Shown: positions 24,833-33,631 of the stretch, one piece after another
Numbering within the stretch: the first letter of the stretch is position 1
How the letters are laid out: every line of letters starts with the position of its first letter
Origin: an uncultured Eubacteriales bacterium
Lineage (GTDB): Bacteria > Bacillota > Clostridia > Christensenellales > CAG-138
DNA length: 38,498 nt
NCBI GenBank assembly: GCA_900319345.1
Contig: ONNZ01000013.1
Span: 1-38,498 of the forward strand
Direction: 5' to 3'
Position numbers and translations under genes: made by a program
The notes under the pieces: model-generated
The model's input: only the letters and a program-made list of their open reading frames with translations
Database searches by the model: none
Told to the model about the DNA's origin: nothing

Positions 24833-25834
24833 ATGGAATATAAGGAAACCATGGGCAAGCGGATCAGCGATCTGCGCAAGAGCAAGTGCATGACCCAGGA
24901 GCAGCTGGCACAGCAGGTGGGCGTCACGGCCCAGGCGGTGAGCAAGTGGGAGAACGATCTCTCCTGCCCCGACATCTCCATCCTGCCCCAGCTGGCGGAA
25001 GCCCTGGGCGTCACCACGGACGAGCTGCTGGGCCGGACGCCGCTGCAGGAGGTCAAATCGGAGAACAGCGAGACGAAATCGAAAGCTCACGTGTCCGTGA
25101 AGCTGAGGATGAGCAACGTGGAGAAGCTGGCCTTCGCCCTGCTGCTCATGGGCATCGGCGTCATCTTCCTATTGAATGCGTTCCACGTGATCGCCCTGGG
25201 GGAGGGTATCACCTTCTGGAGCGTGCTGTGGCCTTTCCTGGTGGCCTGCATGGGCATCATGGCCTGCAAGTCGGATCTTAGCCCCTTTACCGTGGGCCTG
25301 TTCCTGTTCGGCGTATACATGCTCCTCTTCAACCTGGGCATCATCCCCGCCCAGTACAAGCTCACCTGGGCCATGGCCTGGCCGGTGGTGCTGATCCTGG
25401 TGGGCCTCACCATCCTTCTCAAGTTCCTGTTCCCCAACTGGAAGCGGCAGGGGAGCATCATCGAAGTGGACAAGAGCGATCCGGTCTTCGAGTGCACGGA
25501 CGAGGGCGGCTTCCTCCACATCGAGTCCGCCTTCTCCAGCCAGACCAAGAAGGTGGAGCCGGGGACGCTGTTCACCGGCGCCAAGGTGGACGCCTCCTTC
25601 GGCAGCCTGGTCCTGGACCTTGCCGAGGCGGAGATCCAAAATGGCGCCTTGATCGACGCGGATATCTCCTTCGGGTCCCTCACCCTCCGGCTGCCTGCTT
25701 CCGTGGGCGTCAGGGCCGAATGCGACTCCTCCTTCGGCGGCTGTGATTGCCCGCCGGGGGACCCCAACGCCCCTATCCAGATCAGCCTGAAGGGCGACGT
25801 CTCCTTCGGCAAGATCGAAGTGGAATACGTTTGA
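24833..25834 (+). CDS. Membrane-bound XRE-family regulator with LiaF-like C-terminal domain
   Basis: The 333-aa product joins three parts. Residues 8-66 are an XRE helix-turn-helix (TQEQLAQQVGVTAQAVSKWE). About 97-117, 127-145, 150-168 and 180-199 are four membrane segments. Residues 208-333 form a beta-rich domain resembling the C-terminal part of LiaF/DUF2154 envelope-stress proteins, with SFG-type repeats at 253, 277, 298 and 322 and a weaker copy at 231. The start at 24833 is set by AGGAGG six bases upstream; an open frame to 24716 lacks a ribosome site. Inference: a membrane-tethered transcription factor that senses envelope state. It faces the ABC pair across a shared terminator, and a link between them is possible but unproven. 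Confidence 0.82.
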   Translation: MEYKETMGKRISDLRKSKCMTQEQLAQQVGVTAQAVSKWENDLSCPDISILPQLAEALGVTTDELLGRTPLQEVKSENSETKSKAHVSVKLRMSNVEKLAFALLLMGIGVIFLLNAFHVIALGEGITFWSVLWPFLVACMGIMACKSDLSPFTVGLFLFGVYMLLFNLGIIPAQYKLTWAMAWPVVLILVGLTILLKFLFPNWKRQGSIIEVDKSDPVFECTDEGGFLHIESAFSSQTKKVEPGTLFTGAKVDASFGSLVLDLAEAEIQNGALIDADISFGSLTLRLPASVGVRAECDSSFGGCDCPPGDPNAPIQISLKGDVSFGKIEVEYV

Positions 25835-25847
25835 CGCCCAAAATAGC

Positions 25848-25877
25848 AAAAGGAGCGAGCTTTCCTCGCTCCTTTTT
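25848..25877. terminator. Bidirectional terminator between the XRE gene and the ABC genes
   Basis: AAAAGGAGCGAG (25848-25859) pairs perfectly with CTCGCTCCTTTT (25865-25876) around a five-base loop. T runs follow on both strands, so it can end both convergent transcripts. Confidence 0.9.
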
Positions 25878-25889
25878 GTGTTCTTCGTT

Positions 25890-27749
25890 TTACTCCATCC
25901 CTGCGTCCTTCATGGCGCTGTGGAGCCGCTCCTCCCTAAACTGGTGCTCGTATAGGTCGTGGTAGTAGCCACCCAGGGCCAGGAGCTCCTCGTGGGTGCC
26001 GCTCTCCTGGATTTTGCCGCCGCGGATGACCAGGATCCGGTCCGCGTTGCGGATGGTGGAGAGCCGGTGAGCCACCACAAGGCTGGTGCGGCCCTGGAGG
26101 ACCGTGGTGATGGCTTCCTGGATGAGCTGCTCCGTTTCGGCGTCGATGGAGCTGGTGGCCTCGTCCAGCACGAAGATGCGGGGGTCGGCCAGGATGACCC
26201 GGGCGAAGCAGATGAGCTGCTTCTGGCCCGTGGACAGGCGGATGCCGCCTTCGCCCACCTCCGTGTCGTAGCCCTTAGCCTGCTCCAGGATGAAGGGCTC
26301 CGCATGGACCAGTCGGGCCGCGTGCCGCACCTCGTCCATGGTGGCGTCGGGGCGGCCGTAGCGGATGTTGTCCGCGATGGTGCCGGAGAACAGGTGGGGG
26401 GACTGGAGCACGTAGCCGAGGCTGCTTTGGAGCCACAGCTGGGACCGGGTCCGATAGTCCTTTCCGTCGATGTAGATGGTGCCCGCCGTGGGCTCGTAGA
26501 ACCGGCAGACCAGGTTGACGATGGTGCTCTTGCCTGCGCCGGTCTCGCCCACCAGGGCGATGGTCTTGCCCGCCTCGATGTCCAGATTGAAGTCGGTCAG
26601 CACGGGCTCCTCCGGGTTATAGGCGAAGTTTACATGCTCGAAGCGGATATTGCCCGTGATGGGCTCCCAGTTCTCCCGCTTGGGATGGATCACGTCGCCG
26701 TATCGCTCCACCACTTCCGGCCTGTCCTGGACCTCGATGGGGGCGTCGATAAGGCCGATGACCCGTTCCGCCGAGGCCTGGGCGCTCTGGAAGTCCGCGA
26801 AGATGGACGCGATCTGCTGGATGGGGTCGAAGAGGCTGGCCGCGTAGGTGACGAAGGCCACCAGGGTGCCCGCGGAGATCTCGCCGATGAAGGCGTGAGC
26901 CGGGTCCAGGACGCCCTTGCCCCCCAGGAACAGAGCTAGGCTGGTGCCGACGGCCCCCAGGGAGATGACCAGGGGGAAGAAGATGGCGTTGATCAGGGCC
27001 GCCTTGATGGAGGCCTTGCGCATGCTCTGGGTGATCTCCCTAAACTCCCGGGCGTTCTCCTCCTCGTAGACCAGGGTCTTGGTGGTCATGGCCCCCATGA
27101 TGCCCTCGTTGAAGGCGCCGGTGATGCGGCTGTTGTGTTTGCGAGCCTCCCGCTGATACTTGAGGATGGCCCGCTCCAGGAACAGGGCGGCCACGGCCAG
27201 GGGCGGCACCACCAGCAGCACTAAAAGCGCCAGCTTCCAGTTCTTCACCAGCATGATGATGAGGCAGATCACGGCGTAGCAGGAGGACCAAAGAAGGTCC
27301 ACCATGCTCCAGGCTACCATCTCGGAGAGGCGGCTCACGTCGCTGATCATCCGGGCCATGAGATACCCCACGGCGGTCTTGTCGTAGTAGGCGAAGGACT
27401 GGTTCTGCAGCTTCAAAAACCCATCCTGTCGGATGTCGTAGGAGATGGTCATCTCCATCTTGCCGCAGCGGGTGATGAACCCCAGGGTGCCGAAGCCTTG
27501 GCTGAACGCCAGCACGATATACACCACCAGGAACAGCCACACGCCCTTGCTCTTGCCGGGGACGATGAACTGGTCCACGGCGTAGTTGGTCAGCAGGGGA
27601 TAGAGGGAGTCCGCCAGCGCCACGAACAGCAGACAGGCGATGGTCGTGATAAATATCTTTTTATTCCGCCAGGCGTAGCCGTACAGCCGCTTCCACAGCT
27701 TCGGGTCCACCTTTTCGTTGGTATAATCCTGTTCGTTCTGATAACTCAC
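25890..27749 (-). CDS. ABC exporter half-transporter, catalytic-Glu subunit (heterodimer partner B)
   Basis: This is a 619-aa fused membrane-plus-ATPase half-transporter. The membrane domain has six helices (about 30-330) and the nucleotide-binding domain spans about 365-605. It has Walker A GETGAGKS (401-408), Walker B FVLDE with a normal catalytic Glu530 and switch His561. Its signature motif is LSTGQ (505-509) instead of LSGGQ. The upstream partner has the complementary defect, as in BmrCD or TM287/288-type heterodimers. Its ATG overlaps the partner's stop by 4 bp. Substrate unknown; drugs, peptides or lipids are all possible. Confidence 0.93.
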   Translation of the reverse strand: MSYQNEQDYTNEKVDPKLWKRLYGYAWRNKKIFITTIACLLFVALADSLYPLLTNYAVDQFIVPGKSKGVWLFLVVYIVLAFSQGFGTLGFITRCGKMEMTISYDIRQDGFLKLQNQSFAYYDKTAVGYLMARMISDVSRLSEMVAWSMVDLLWSSCYAVICLIIMLVKNWKLALLVLLVVPPLAVAALFLERAILKYQREARKHNSRITGAFNEGIMGAMTTKTLVYEEENAREFREITQSMRKASIKAALINAIFFPLVISLGAVGTSLALFLGGKGVLDPAHAFIGEISAGTLVAFVTYAASLFDPIQQIASIFADFQSAQASAERVIGLIDAPIEVQDRPEVVERYGDVIHPKRENWEPITGNIRFEHVNFAYNPEEPVLTDFNLDIEAGKTIALVGETGAGKSTIVNLVCRFYEPTAGTIYIDGKDYRTRSQLWLQSSLGYVLQSPHLFSGTIADNIRYGRPDATMDEVRHAARLVHAEPFILEQAKGYDTEVGEGGIRLSTGQKQLICFARVILADPRIFVLDEATSSIDAETEQLIQEAITTVLQGRTSLVVAHRLSTIRNADRILVIRGGKIQESGTHEELLALGGYYHDLYEHQFREERLHSAMKDAGME

Positions 27750-29563
27750 GCCGCGTCACCTCCTTTCGGCAGGGCGTCCTGTATTTCGGCGATGCGCCGG
27801 TACAGGCCGGGCTTTTGGATAAGCTCCTGATGGGTGCCCATCTCCACCAGCTTGCCGCCCTCCAGCACCAGGATCTTGTCCGCCTCGCAGAGGGTGGTGA
27901 TCCTGTGGGAGATGATGAAGAGGATCCCGTCCCGCTTCATGCCGTAGAGGGCGTCCCGTATCCTGGCGTCGGTCTCCGTGTCCACGGCGCTCATGGAGTC
28001 GTCGAAGATCAGGATGGGCGCCTTCTGCATCAGGGTCCGGGCGATGGCCACCCGTTGGAGCTGGCCGCCGGACAATGTCACGCCCCGCTCGCCCACCAGG
28101 GTGTCATACCCCTTTTCAAAGCCCATGATCACGTCGTGGACGGCGGCCAGCTTGGCGGCGTCCATCACTTCCTCGTCGGAGGCGGTGGGGTTCACGATGC
28201 GGATGTTCTCCTTGATGGTCCGGGAGTACAGGAAGGGCTCCTGCAGCACGATGCCGATGTTCCGCCTCAAACAGGCATGGTCGATGTCGTTGATGTCCAC
28301 GCCGCCGATGGTGATCCTGCCTCGGGTGCAGGTGTAGAGCCGCTGCAGCAGCTGCACCAGGCTGCTCTTGCCGGAGCCGGTGGAGCCCAGGATGGCCACG
28401 GTCTCGCCGGGGTGCACCGTGAAGGAGATGTCCTTCAGCACGTCGTCCGGGGCGTTGTAGCCGAAGCACACGTGGTCGAAGCAGATATCCCCGGTCATGT
28501 CCACGGTCAGCGCCTTGCCCGGCTCCTTCTCCGGCTCCGCGTCCATGATCTCTGTTAGCCGCTGCAGGGAGATGGAGGCCTTGCCCATGTCAGCCAGGAT
28601 CCGGCCCAGCTGCCGCACGGGCCAGGTGAGCATGGCAGTGTAGGTGGAAAACAGGGTGACCAGGCCCAGCGTCATGGTGCCCTTGGCGCAGAAGTAGATG
28701 CCCGCGGCCAGGGAGATGCCGATCTGGGAGAAGCCCACCGCGTCGGAAAGGCCCCAGTAGTAGCCCAGGAGCTTGTTCAGCCGGATGTTGGTGTCCCGGG
28801 TCTTGGCGTTCAGCCGGGTCAGCTTCTCGTACTCCGCCCGTTCCTGCCCGAAGGCCCGGACGATGCGCACGCCCGTCATGTTCTCCTGCAGGGCGGCGGA
28901 GAGCTGGCCCTCCGCCTCGTCCGCGTCCATGAAGTACCGCTGCACGTAGCGGAAGTAGACGAAGGAGGACACGGCGAGTAGGGGAAGGGTCACCATGGAG
29001 ATAAGGGCCATGGGCACGTGGATGCGCAGCAGGATCACCAGCGCCGTGAAGAACATGACCGCGGTCCGCAGGATGTCCATCATTTGCACGCTCAAGAACC
29101 GCCGGACGGTCTCCACGTCCGAGGTGCACCGCTGGACCAGGTCGCCGGTGGACACGTGCTTGTGGTAGTCGTAGGGCACGGCGTTGATATGGGCGTAGAG
29201 CGCGTCCCGCAGGTCCCTGGCCATGCCCTCGGAGGCGTAGGCCGTGGACCGGCGCCGCAGATAGGTAAAGAGACCGTTCAGCACCGTGAACAGCAGGTAT
29301 GCCGCGCCGCAGAGGATCAGATGTTCGGCGAAGAACGCCCGACCACCCAGCCCCTTCACCAGGTCGAAGACGGGCGCCGGGATATGGGGGTCCACGCCCC
29401 GGATCACGTAGTCCAGGGTGAAGCTGGTCACGAAGGGGGCCAGGTATACGCAGATGGCCGCCAGCAGCACGAACAGGGCAGCCAGGATCAGATGTCCCCA
29501 ATAGGGCTTCATCACCTGAAAGAACAGCCGCCAAGGGGATCGCTTTCGTTTGGTATTCGTCAT
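27746..29563 (-). CDS. ABC exporter half-transporter, degenerate-site subunit (heterodimer partner A)
   Basis: This is a 605-aa half-transporter with six membrane helices (about 20-320) and a nucleotide-binding domain (about 358-600). Walker A is GSTGSGKS (393-400), the signature is a normal LSGGQ (497-501), and switch His553 is present. After the Walker B Asp521 the catalytic Glu is replaced by Asp522 (LIFDDS). Together with LSTGQ in the downstream partner this leaves one complete and one degenerate ATP site, the pattern of asymmetric heterodimeric exporters. The ribosome site GAGGTG overlaps the priA end, and the gene starts 9 bp after the priA stop, so it is read with priA. Confidence 0.93.
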   Translation of the reverse strand: MTNTKRKRSPWRLFFQVMKPYWGHLILAALFVLLAAICVYLAPFVTSFTLDYVIRGVDPHIPAPVFDLVKGLGGRAFFAEHLILCGAAYLLFTVLNGLFTYLRRRSTAYASEGMARDLRDALYAHINAVPYDYHKHVSTGDLVQRCTSDVETVRRFLSVQMMDILRTAVMFFTALVILLRIHVPMALISMVTLPLLAVSSFVYFRYVQRYFMDADEAEGQLSAALQENMTGVRIVRAFGQERAEYEKLTRLNAKTRDTNIRLNKLLGYYWGLSDAVGFSQIGISLAAGIYFCAKGTMTLGLVTLFSTYTAMLTWPVRQLGRILADMGKASISLQRLTEIMDAEPEKEPGKALTVDMTGDICFDHVCFGYNAPDDVLKDISFTVHPGETVAILGSTGSGKSSLVQLLQRLYTCTRGRITIGGVDINDIDHACLRRNIGIVLQEPFLYSRTIKENIRIVNPTASDEEVMDAAKLAAVHDVIMGFEKGYDTLVGERGVTLSGGQLQRVAIARTLMQKAPILIFDDSMSAVDTETDARIRDALYGMKRDGILFIISHRITTLCEADKILVLEGGKLVEMGTHQELIQKPGLYRRIAEIQDALPKGGDAA

Positions 29564-29572
29564 ATAGACACC

Positions 29573-31792
29573 TCAAAACATGTCCTGTGGGTTGATCTCG
29601 ATCTTTAAAAAGCCGTCCTCCCGATGGGAGGTCTCAAAGTCGTACACGGCGTGGAGCGCCTGGGGGAGCCGCTTGGTCCGAAGGAGCTTCACCAGTATCT
29701 GGTATCGGCTCAATCCGGCGATCCGGGCGATGGGGGCCGGGGCCGCCAGCAACAGCAGCAGGTCGCCCTGCCCCTCCGCGCCCAGGGCCTGCCGCAGGTC
29801 CGCTTCCAGGGCCCTGGCGTATTCCTTCCCCCGTTCGATCAGCGACTCCTCGTTTTCACCGGACAGCAACAGCCGGATGAACAGGGAGAAGGGCGGGTAG
29901 AGGCACTTCTTCCGCTGGGCGATCTCGTATTGGTAGAAGCCCGGGTAGTCCTGGACTCTGGCGAACCGGAGCACCGGATGGTCGGGGACGTAGGTCTGCA
30001 TGACCACCTCCCCGGGGTCCTTGTCCCGCCCCGCCCGGCCCGACACCTGGGTCAGCAGCTGGAAGGTCCGTTCGCCGCTGCGGTAGTCGGGGAAGTTCAG
30101 CGTGGTATCCGCGGCGATGACCCCCACCAGCGTCACATTGGGGAAGTCGTGGCCCTTGGCGATCATCTGGGTGCCGATGAGGATCTGGGCCTCGCCCCGC
30201 CCGAAGGCGGAGAGGATCTGCTCGTAGGCGTCCCGATGGGCCACCGTGTCCGCGTCCATACGCACCGTGGCGGTGCCGGGGAAGCACTTCTGTATCTGCT
30301 CCTCCACCTGCTCCGTGCCTATGCCGAAGTACTTGATGAAGGGCTTGCCGCAGTTGGGGCAGACCGCCGGCAGAGGCTTTCGCGCCCCGCAGTAGTGGCA
30401 GCGGACCGCATTCTGGGCCTTGTGGTAGGTCATGGCGATATCGCAGTTGTCACAGGTCAGCACGTACCCGCAGCCCCGGCAGGAGACGAAGGTGGAGTAC
30501 CCCCGCCGGTTCAAAAACAGCATGGCCTGGTGCCCTTGCTTCAAACACGCCTCCAGCTTCGAGAGCAGCAGGGAGGAGAAGATGCCGTTGTTGCCGCTCA
30601 AGAACTCGGCCCGCATGTCCGCCACGGACACCGTGGGCAGGGGCCGTCCCCCCACCCGGTGGCGAAGCTCGATGAGCTTGTAGCTCCCGCTCAAGGCCCG
30701 GTAGTAGCTCAACAGCGACGGCGTGGCGCTGCCCAGCAGCAGCTTTCCGCCGCTCGCCTTCACCCGGCGGCGGGCGATGTCCAGGGCGTGGTATCGGGGC
30801 GTGATCTCGCTTTGGTAGCTGGATTCGTGCTCCTCGTCGATGATGACCAGCCCCAGGTCCTCCACCGGGGCGAACACCGCGCTGCGGGCGCCGATGACGA
30901 TGGGTGCCTTGCCCAGGCGGATGCGCCGCCACTCGTCGAACCGTTCCCCGGCGGAGAGGCGGCTGTGGAGCACCGCGATCCTGTCCCCAAAGCGGGCGGC
31001 GAACCGGCCCACGGTCTGAGGCGTCAGGGCGATCTCCGGCACCAGCACGATGGCGCCCTTGCCCTGCTGGAGGCAGGCTTCGATGCACCTGAGGTACACC
31101 TCCGTCTTGCCGCTGCCCGTGACCCCGTAGAGGAGGGCCGTTTGACCGGGGGAGAGGGCGTCCACTTCACGCAGGGCGGCCGCCTGTTCCGCCGTCAGCT
31201 CGGGCACGTCCTCCCTTCGAGAGCCGTACTCCGGCCGGCGGAACACCGTGAAGCTGCTCTCCGACAGCACCCGCTTCTTCAGCAGGGCGGCGATGGCCGG
31301 GGCGGCCCCGGGCAAAAAGGCCTTGATGTCCGTGACGGCCATGGGCTGGCCGGTCTGTTTGAGGAGCGTCACCACTTCCGTCTGGATGTGGGATTTGGAA
31401 ACAAAGTCGGCGGCGGGGTCCGTAAGATACACGATCCTTTCCCGCTTCTCGTGGATGCGGCTGCCCCTGAGCTGGGCGGGGATCATGAGCCGGAGGGCGT
31501 CCACCAAGAGACAGTGATACGCCTCCTGCATCCATTCCGCCAGGGCGATCTGATCGGGGAGGAGCACCGTGTAGGGCTCCACGCAGGACAGGATGTCCTT
31601 GACCGTCACCCCGTCCTCAAGACCGCTTTCCTCCGACACGGACAGGACGAAGCCTTCCTTCACGTGATCACCCTGCCCGAAGGGCAGCAGTACGTGCTGG
31701 CCGGGGCGAACGTCCAGCCCCTCGGGTATGCGATAGGTAAAGGCTCTGTCCACCGCCGCATGGGCGATATCCACGATCACCTTGGCAAACAC
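29573..31792 (-). CDS. priA: Primosomal protein N' (replication restart helicase PriA)
   Basis: PriA recognises abandoned replication forks and reloads the replicative helicase. The 739-aa product has the N-terminal 3' DNA-binding region, Walker A GVTGSGKT at about 222-229, Walker B DEEH, and a cysteine-rich zinc region with eight Cys (CRGCGY... CDNC... CHYC... CPNC). The C-terminal helicase motifs include GTQMIAKGHDFPNVTLVG. I place the start at GTG 31792 because AGGAGG (31801-31806) is eight bases upstream and the family N-terminus begins here. An ATG frame open to 31879 would run through a hairpin. It follows rpoZ and precedes the ABC pair. Confidence 0.95.
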   Translation of the reverse strand: MFAKVIVDIAHAAVDRAFTYRIPEGLDVRPGQHVLLPFGQGDHVKEGFVLSVSEESGLEDGVTVKDILSCVEPYTVLLPDQIALAEWMQEAYHCLLVDALRLMIPAQLRGSRIHEKRERIVYLTDPAADFVSKSHIQTEVVTLLKQTGQPMAVTDIKAFLPGAAPAIAALLKKRVLSESSFTVFRRPEYGSRREDVPELTAEQAAALREVDALSPGQTALLYGVTGSGKTEVYLRCIEACLQQGKGAIVLVPEIALTPQTVGRFAARFGDRIAVLHSRLSAGERFDEWRRIRLGKAPIVIGARSAVFAPVEDLGLVIIDEEHESSYQSEITPRYHALDIARRRVKASGGKLLLGSATPSLLSYYRALSGSYKLIELRHRVGGRPLPTVSVADMRAEFLSGNNGIFSSLLLSKLEACLKQGHQAMLFLNRRGYSTFVSCRGCGYVLTCDNCDIAMTYHKAQNAVRCHYCGARKPLPAVCPNCGKPFIKYFGIGTEQVEEQIQKCFPGTATVRMDADTVAHRDAYEQILSAFGRGEAQILIGTQMIAKGHDFPNVTLVGVIAADTTLNFPDYRSGERTFQLLTQVSGRAGRDKDPGEVVMQTYVPDHPVLRFARVQDYPGFYQYEIAQRKKCLYPPFSLFIRLLLSGENEESLIERGKEYARALEADLRQALGAEGQGDLLLLLAAPAPIARIAGLSRYQILVKLLRTKRLPQALHAVYDFETSHREDGFLKIEINPQDMF

Positions 31793-31841
31793 GTTCGTCC
31801 CCTCCTTTCCTGTCTGAATCGTTCCGTTTAGTGTAAAGAAT

Positions 31842-31871
31842 GCCCGCTTCGTAGCCGAGTGCGAAGCGGGC
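31842..31871. terminator. Hairpin between rpoZ and priA, possible weak terminator or attenuator
   Basis: GCCCGCTTCG (31842-31851) pairs perfectly with CGAAGCGGGC (31862-31871) around a ten-base loop, 20 bases beyond the rpoZ stop. In the minus-strand direction it is followed by ATTCTTTACA, a poor T tract, so partial termination or transcript processing is more likely than full termination. Confidence 0.5.
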
Positions 31872-31891
31872 CGTGTCAACGGGTCTGTTCC

Positions 31892-32086
31892 TTATGCCTC
31901 CTTGGAGGGAATGACGATGAGCTTGTCCTCATACATCTCTTCCACAGCCATGGACAGGGGCTTGTTGTTCCCCAGGGCATCGGGATCATCCTGCAGCTGA
32001 CGGGCCCGATTGGCGACCGCGGTCACCAACAGATAACGGGAACCGGCTTTCTGAGCGAGTTCGTTGACCGGTGGACGATTCATCAT
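31892..32086 (-). CDS. rpoZ: DNA-directed RNA polymerase omega subunit
   Basis: Omega helps assemble RNA polymerase. The 64-aa product has the short N-terminal helix (PPVNELAQKAGSRYLLVTAVANRARQL), the conserved core that docks on beta-prime, then NKPLSMAVEEM and a short acidic tail. Two adjacent in-frame ATGs are present; 32086 is chosen because GGAGG lies nine bases upstream. The gene starts 6 bp after gmk. The gmk-rpoZ pairing is standard in Bacillota. coaBC, which follows rpoZ in B. subtilis, is absent here. Confidence 0.95.
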   Translation of the reverse strand: MMNRPPVNELAQKAGSRYLLVTAVANRARQLQDDPDALGNNKPLSMAVEEMYEDKLIVIPSKEA

Positions 32087-32092
32087 AGTGGT

Positions 32093-32716
32093 TTACCTCC
32101 CTGTATCCTCGATAGATTCCGATAAATAGTTGCTGCGGCTGGTGCGGCACCGCTCCGCTTCCAAAATGGCTTCCATGTGGTGCACGGCCACGTCCACCAC
32201 GTCGTTGATGATCACGTAATCGTACTGCGGGATCATCTTGATCTCCTCGAAGGCGGTGGCGAAGCGCTTCTCCACCTGCTCCATGGTCTCCGTACCCCGG
32301 CCGATGAGGCGGGACTTGATCTCGCTCATGCTGGGGGCGGTGATGAAAATCAGCACCGCGTCCGGGAAGGCCTGCTTCACCTTCATGGCGCCCTGCACGT
32401 CGATCTCCAGGATCACGTCGTAGCCGCTGGCAAGCTGCTGCTCCACGAAGGAGCGGGGGGTGCCGTAGTATTTGCTGCCGAACACGTGGATGTATTCCAG
32501 GAACTCGCCCCGGTCCACCATGGCCTTGAACTCCTCCTCCGTCTTGAAGAAGTAGTGGACCCCATCGATCTCCCCGGGACGGGGGGTGCGGGTGGTGGCG
32601 GACACGGACATCTTGATCTTCTGGTTGCGCTCCATCAGGGCGTTGACCAGCGTTCCCTTGCCTACGCCGGAGGGCCCGGAGATCACCAAAAGCAGCCCGT
32701 TTCTTTGTTCTTTCAT
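32093..32716 (-). CDS. gmk: Guanylate kinase
   Basis: Gmk phosphorylates GMP and dGMP with ATP. The 207-aa product has the P-loop ISGPSGVGKGTL, the GMP-binding SATTRTPRPGEIDGVHYFF region, and EIDVQGA. The start at 32716 (MKEQRNG) is preferred to the open extension up to 32794, which lies in yicC and resembles no guanylate kinase; a GAGAGGG sequence precedes it. It follows yicC by 16 bp. remA, found between these two genes in Bacillus, is missing. Confidence 0.96.
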   Translation of the reverse strand: MKEQRNGLLLVISGPSGVGKGTLVNALMERNQKIKMSVSATTRTPRPGEIDGVHYFFKTEEEFKAMVDRGEFLEYIHVFGSKYYGTPRSFVEQQLASGYDVILEIDVQGAMKVKQAFPDAVLIFITAPSMSEIKSRLIGRGTETMEQVEKRFATAFEEIKMIPQYDYVIINDVVDVAVHHMEAILEAERCRTSRSNYLSESIEDTGR

Positions 32717-32732
32717 GGGATATCCCTCTCTC

Positions 32733-33608
32733 TTATTCGATATTCTGTATTTGCTCCCGCAGCTTTTCGATCTCTGCCTTGGAGAGCAGGACAATGCTGG
32801 TCAGGGCGGCGTCGTTGGCTTTGGAACCGATGGTGTTGCATTCCCGGTTCATCTCCTGGACCAGGAAATCCATTTTACGCCCCACCGGCTCCTCCGCTTC
32901 CAGGAGCTCCCGAAAGTGGACGAGGTGGGTGTTGAGCCGCACGATCTCCTCGTCGATGGCGGCCCGATCCGCGAAGATGGCCACCTCCGTGGCGAGCCGC
33001 GCCCGGTCCACCTCGGTCTCGCCCAACAGCTCCTCGATCCGGGCGGTGAGCTTCGTCCGATACTCCTCCGCCACGGCGGGGGCCCGCTGCTCGATGGCCT
33101 CAGCGTAGCCGGTCATGGTGTCCATGCGGGCGGCCAGATCCAGCTTCAGCCGTTCCCCCTCCTTGCGTCGCATAGCCTTGAGCCCCTCGATGGCCATGGT
33201 CATGGCTGCTTCGCCCAGCTTCGCAAGGGCCTCCTGGTCCTCGTCGGCGGGCAGGATGGTGGTCACGTCGGGCAGGGCCAGGGCGCGGGACAGGGTAAGA
33301 TCGTCCACAAGGTCCAGTTTCTTGGCGCTTTCCCGGGCGGAAGCAAGGTAGGCTTTCAGCAGGGCTTCGTCCACCCGGACGGTCTTGGCGTCGCTCCTGA
33401 GGTTCCGGTAGTTGACGAACACGTCCACGTGGCCCCGGCTCAGGGCGTCGTTGAGGAGCTTGCGCAGGCTGTCCTCCAAAAAGGACAGCTGGCGGGGCAG
33501 CTTCATGCCGATGTCCAAAAACCGGTTGTTGACGCTCTTGAGCTCGATGGTGAGCTCACGGCCGTCCAAAGACGCCGTGCCCCGTCCGTATCCGGTCATG
33601 CTGTACAT
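32733..33608 (-). CDS. YicC/YloC family endoribonuclease
   Basis: YicC proteins are endoribonucleases; E. coli YicC has been linked to decay of the small RNA RyhB. The 291-aa product has the usual length and hallmarks: MTGYGRG near the start, ELKSVNNRFLDI, a long central helical part, and a C-terminal KMDFLVQEMNRECNTIGSKAND motif with conserved acidic and Asn residues. A GGGAGGT ribosome site and a promoter with an internal dyad precede it. It heads yicC-gmk-rpoZ-priA-ABC-ABC. Confidence 0.94.
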   Translation of the reverse strand: MYSMTGYGRGTASLDGRELTIELKSVNNRFLDIGMKLPRQLSFLEDSLRKLLNDALSRGHVDVFVNYRNLRSDAKTVRVDEALLKAYLASARESAKKLDLVDDLTLSRALALPDVTTILPADEDQEALAKLGEAAMTMAIEGLKAMRRKEGERLKLDLAARMDTMTGYAEAIEQRAPAVAEEYRTKLTARIEELLGETEVDRARLATEVAIFADRAAIDEEIVRLNTHLVHFRELLEAEEPVGRKMDFLVQEMNRECNTIGSKANDAALTSIVLLSKAEIEKLREQIQNIE

Positions 33609-33631
33609 AGGCTACCTCCCAAAACTATCAC

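Noticed and set aside
29624-31831. A 735-codon plus-strand open frame opposite priA
   Set aside because: It is the antisense shadow of priA in GC-rich DNA. It has low-complexity Gly/His/Gln/Val composition, no ribosome site and no family resemblance.
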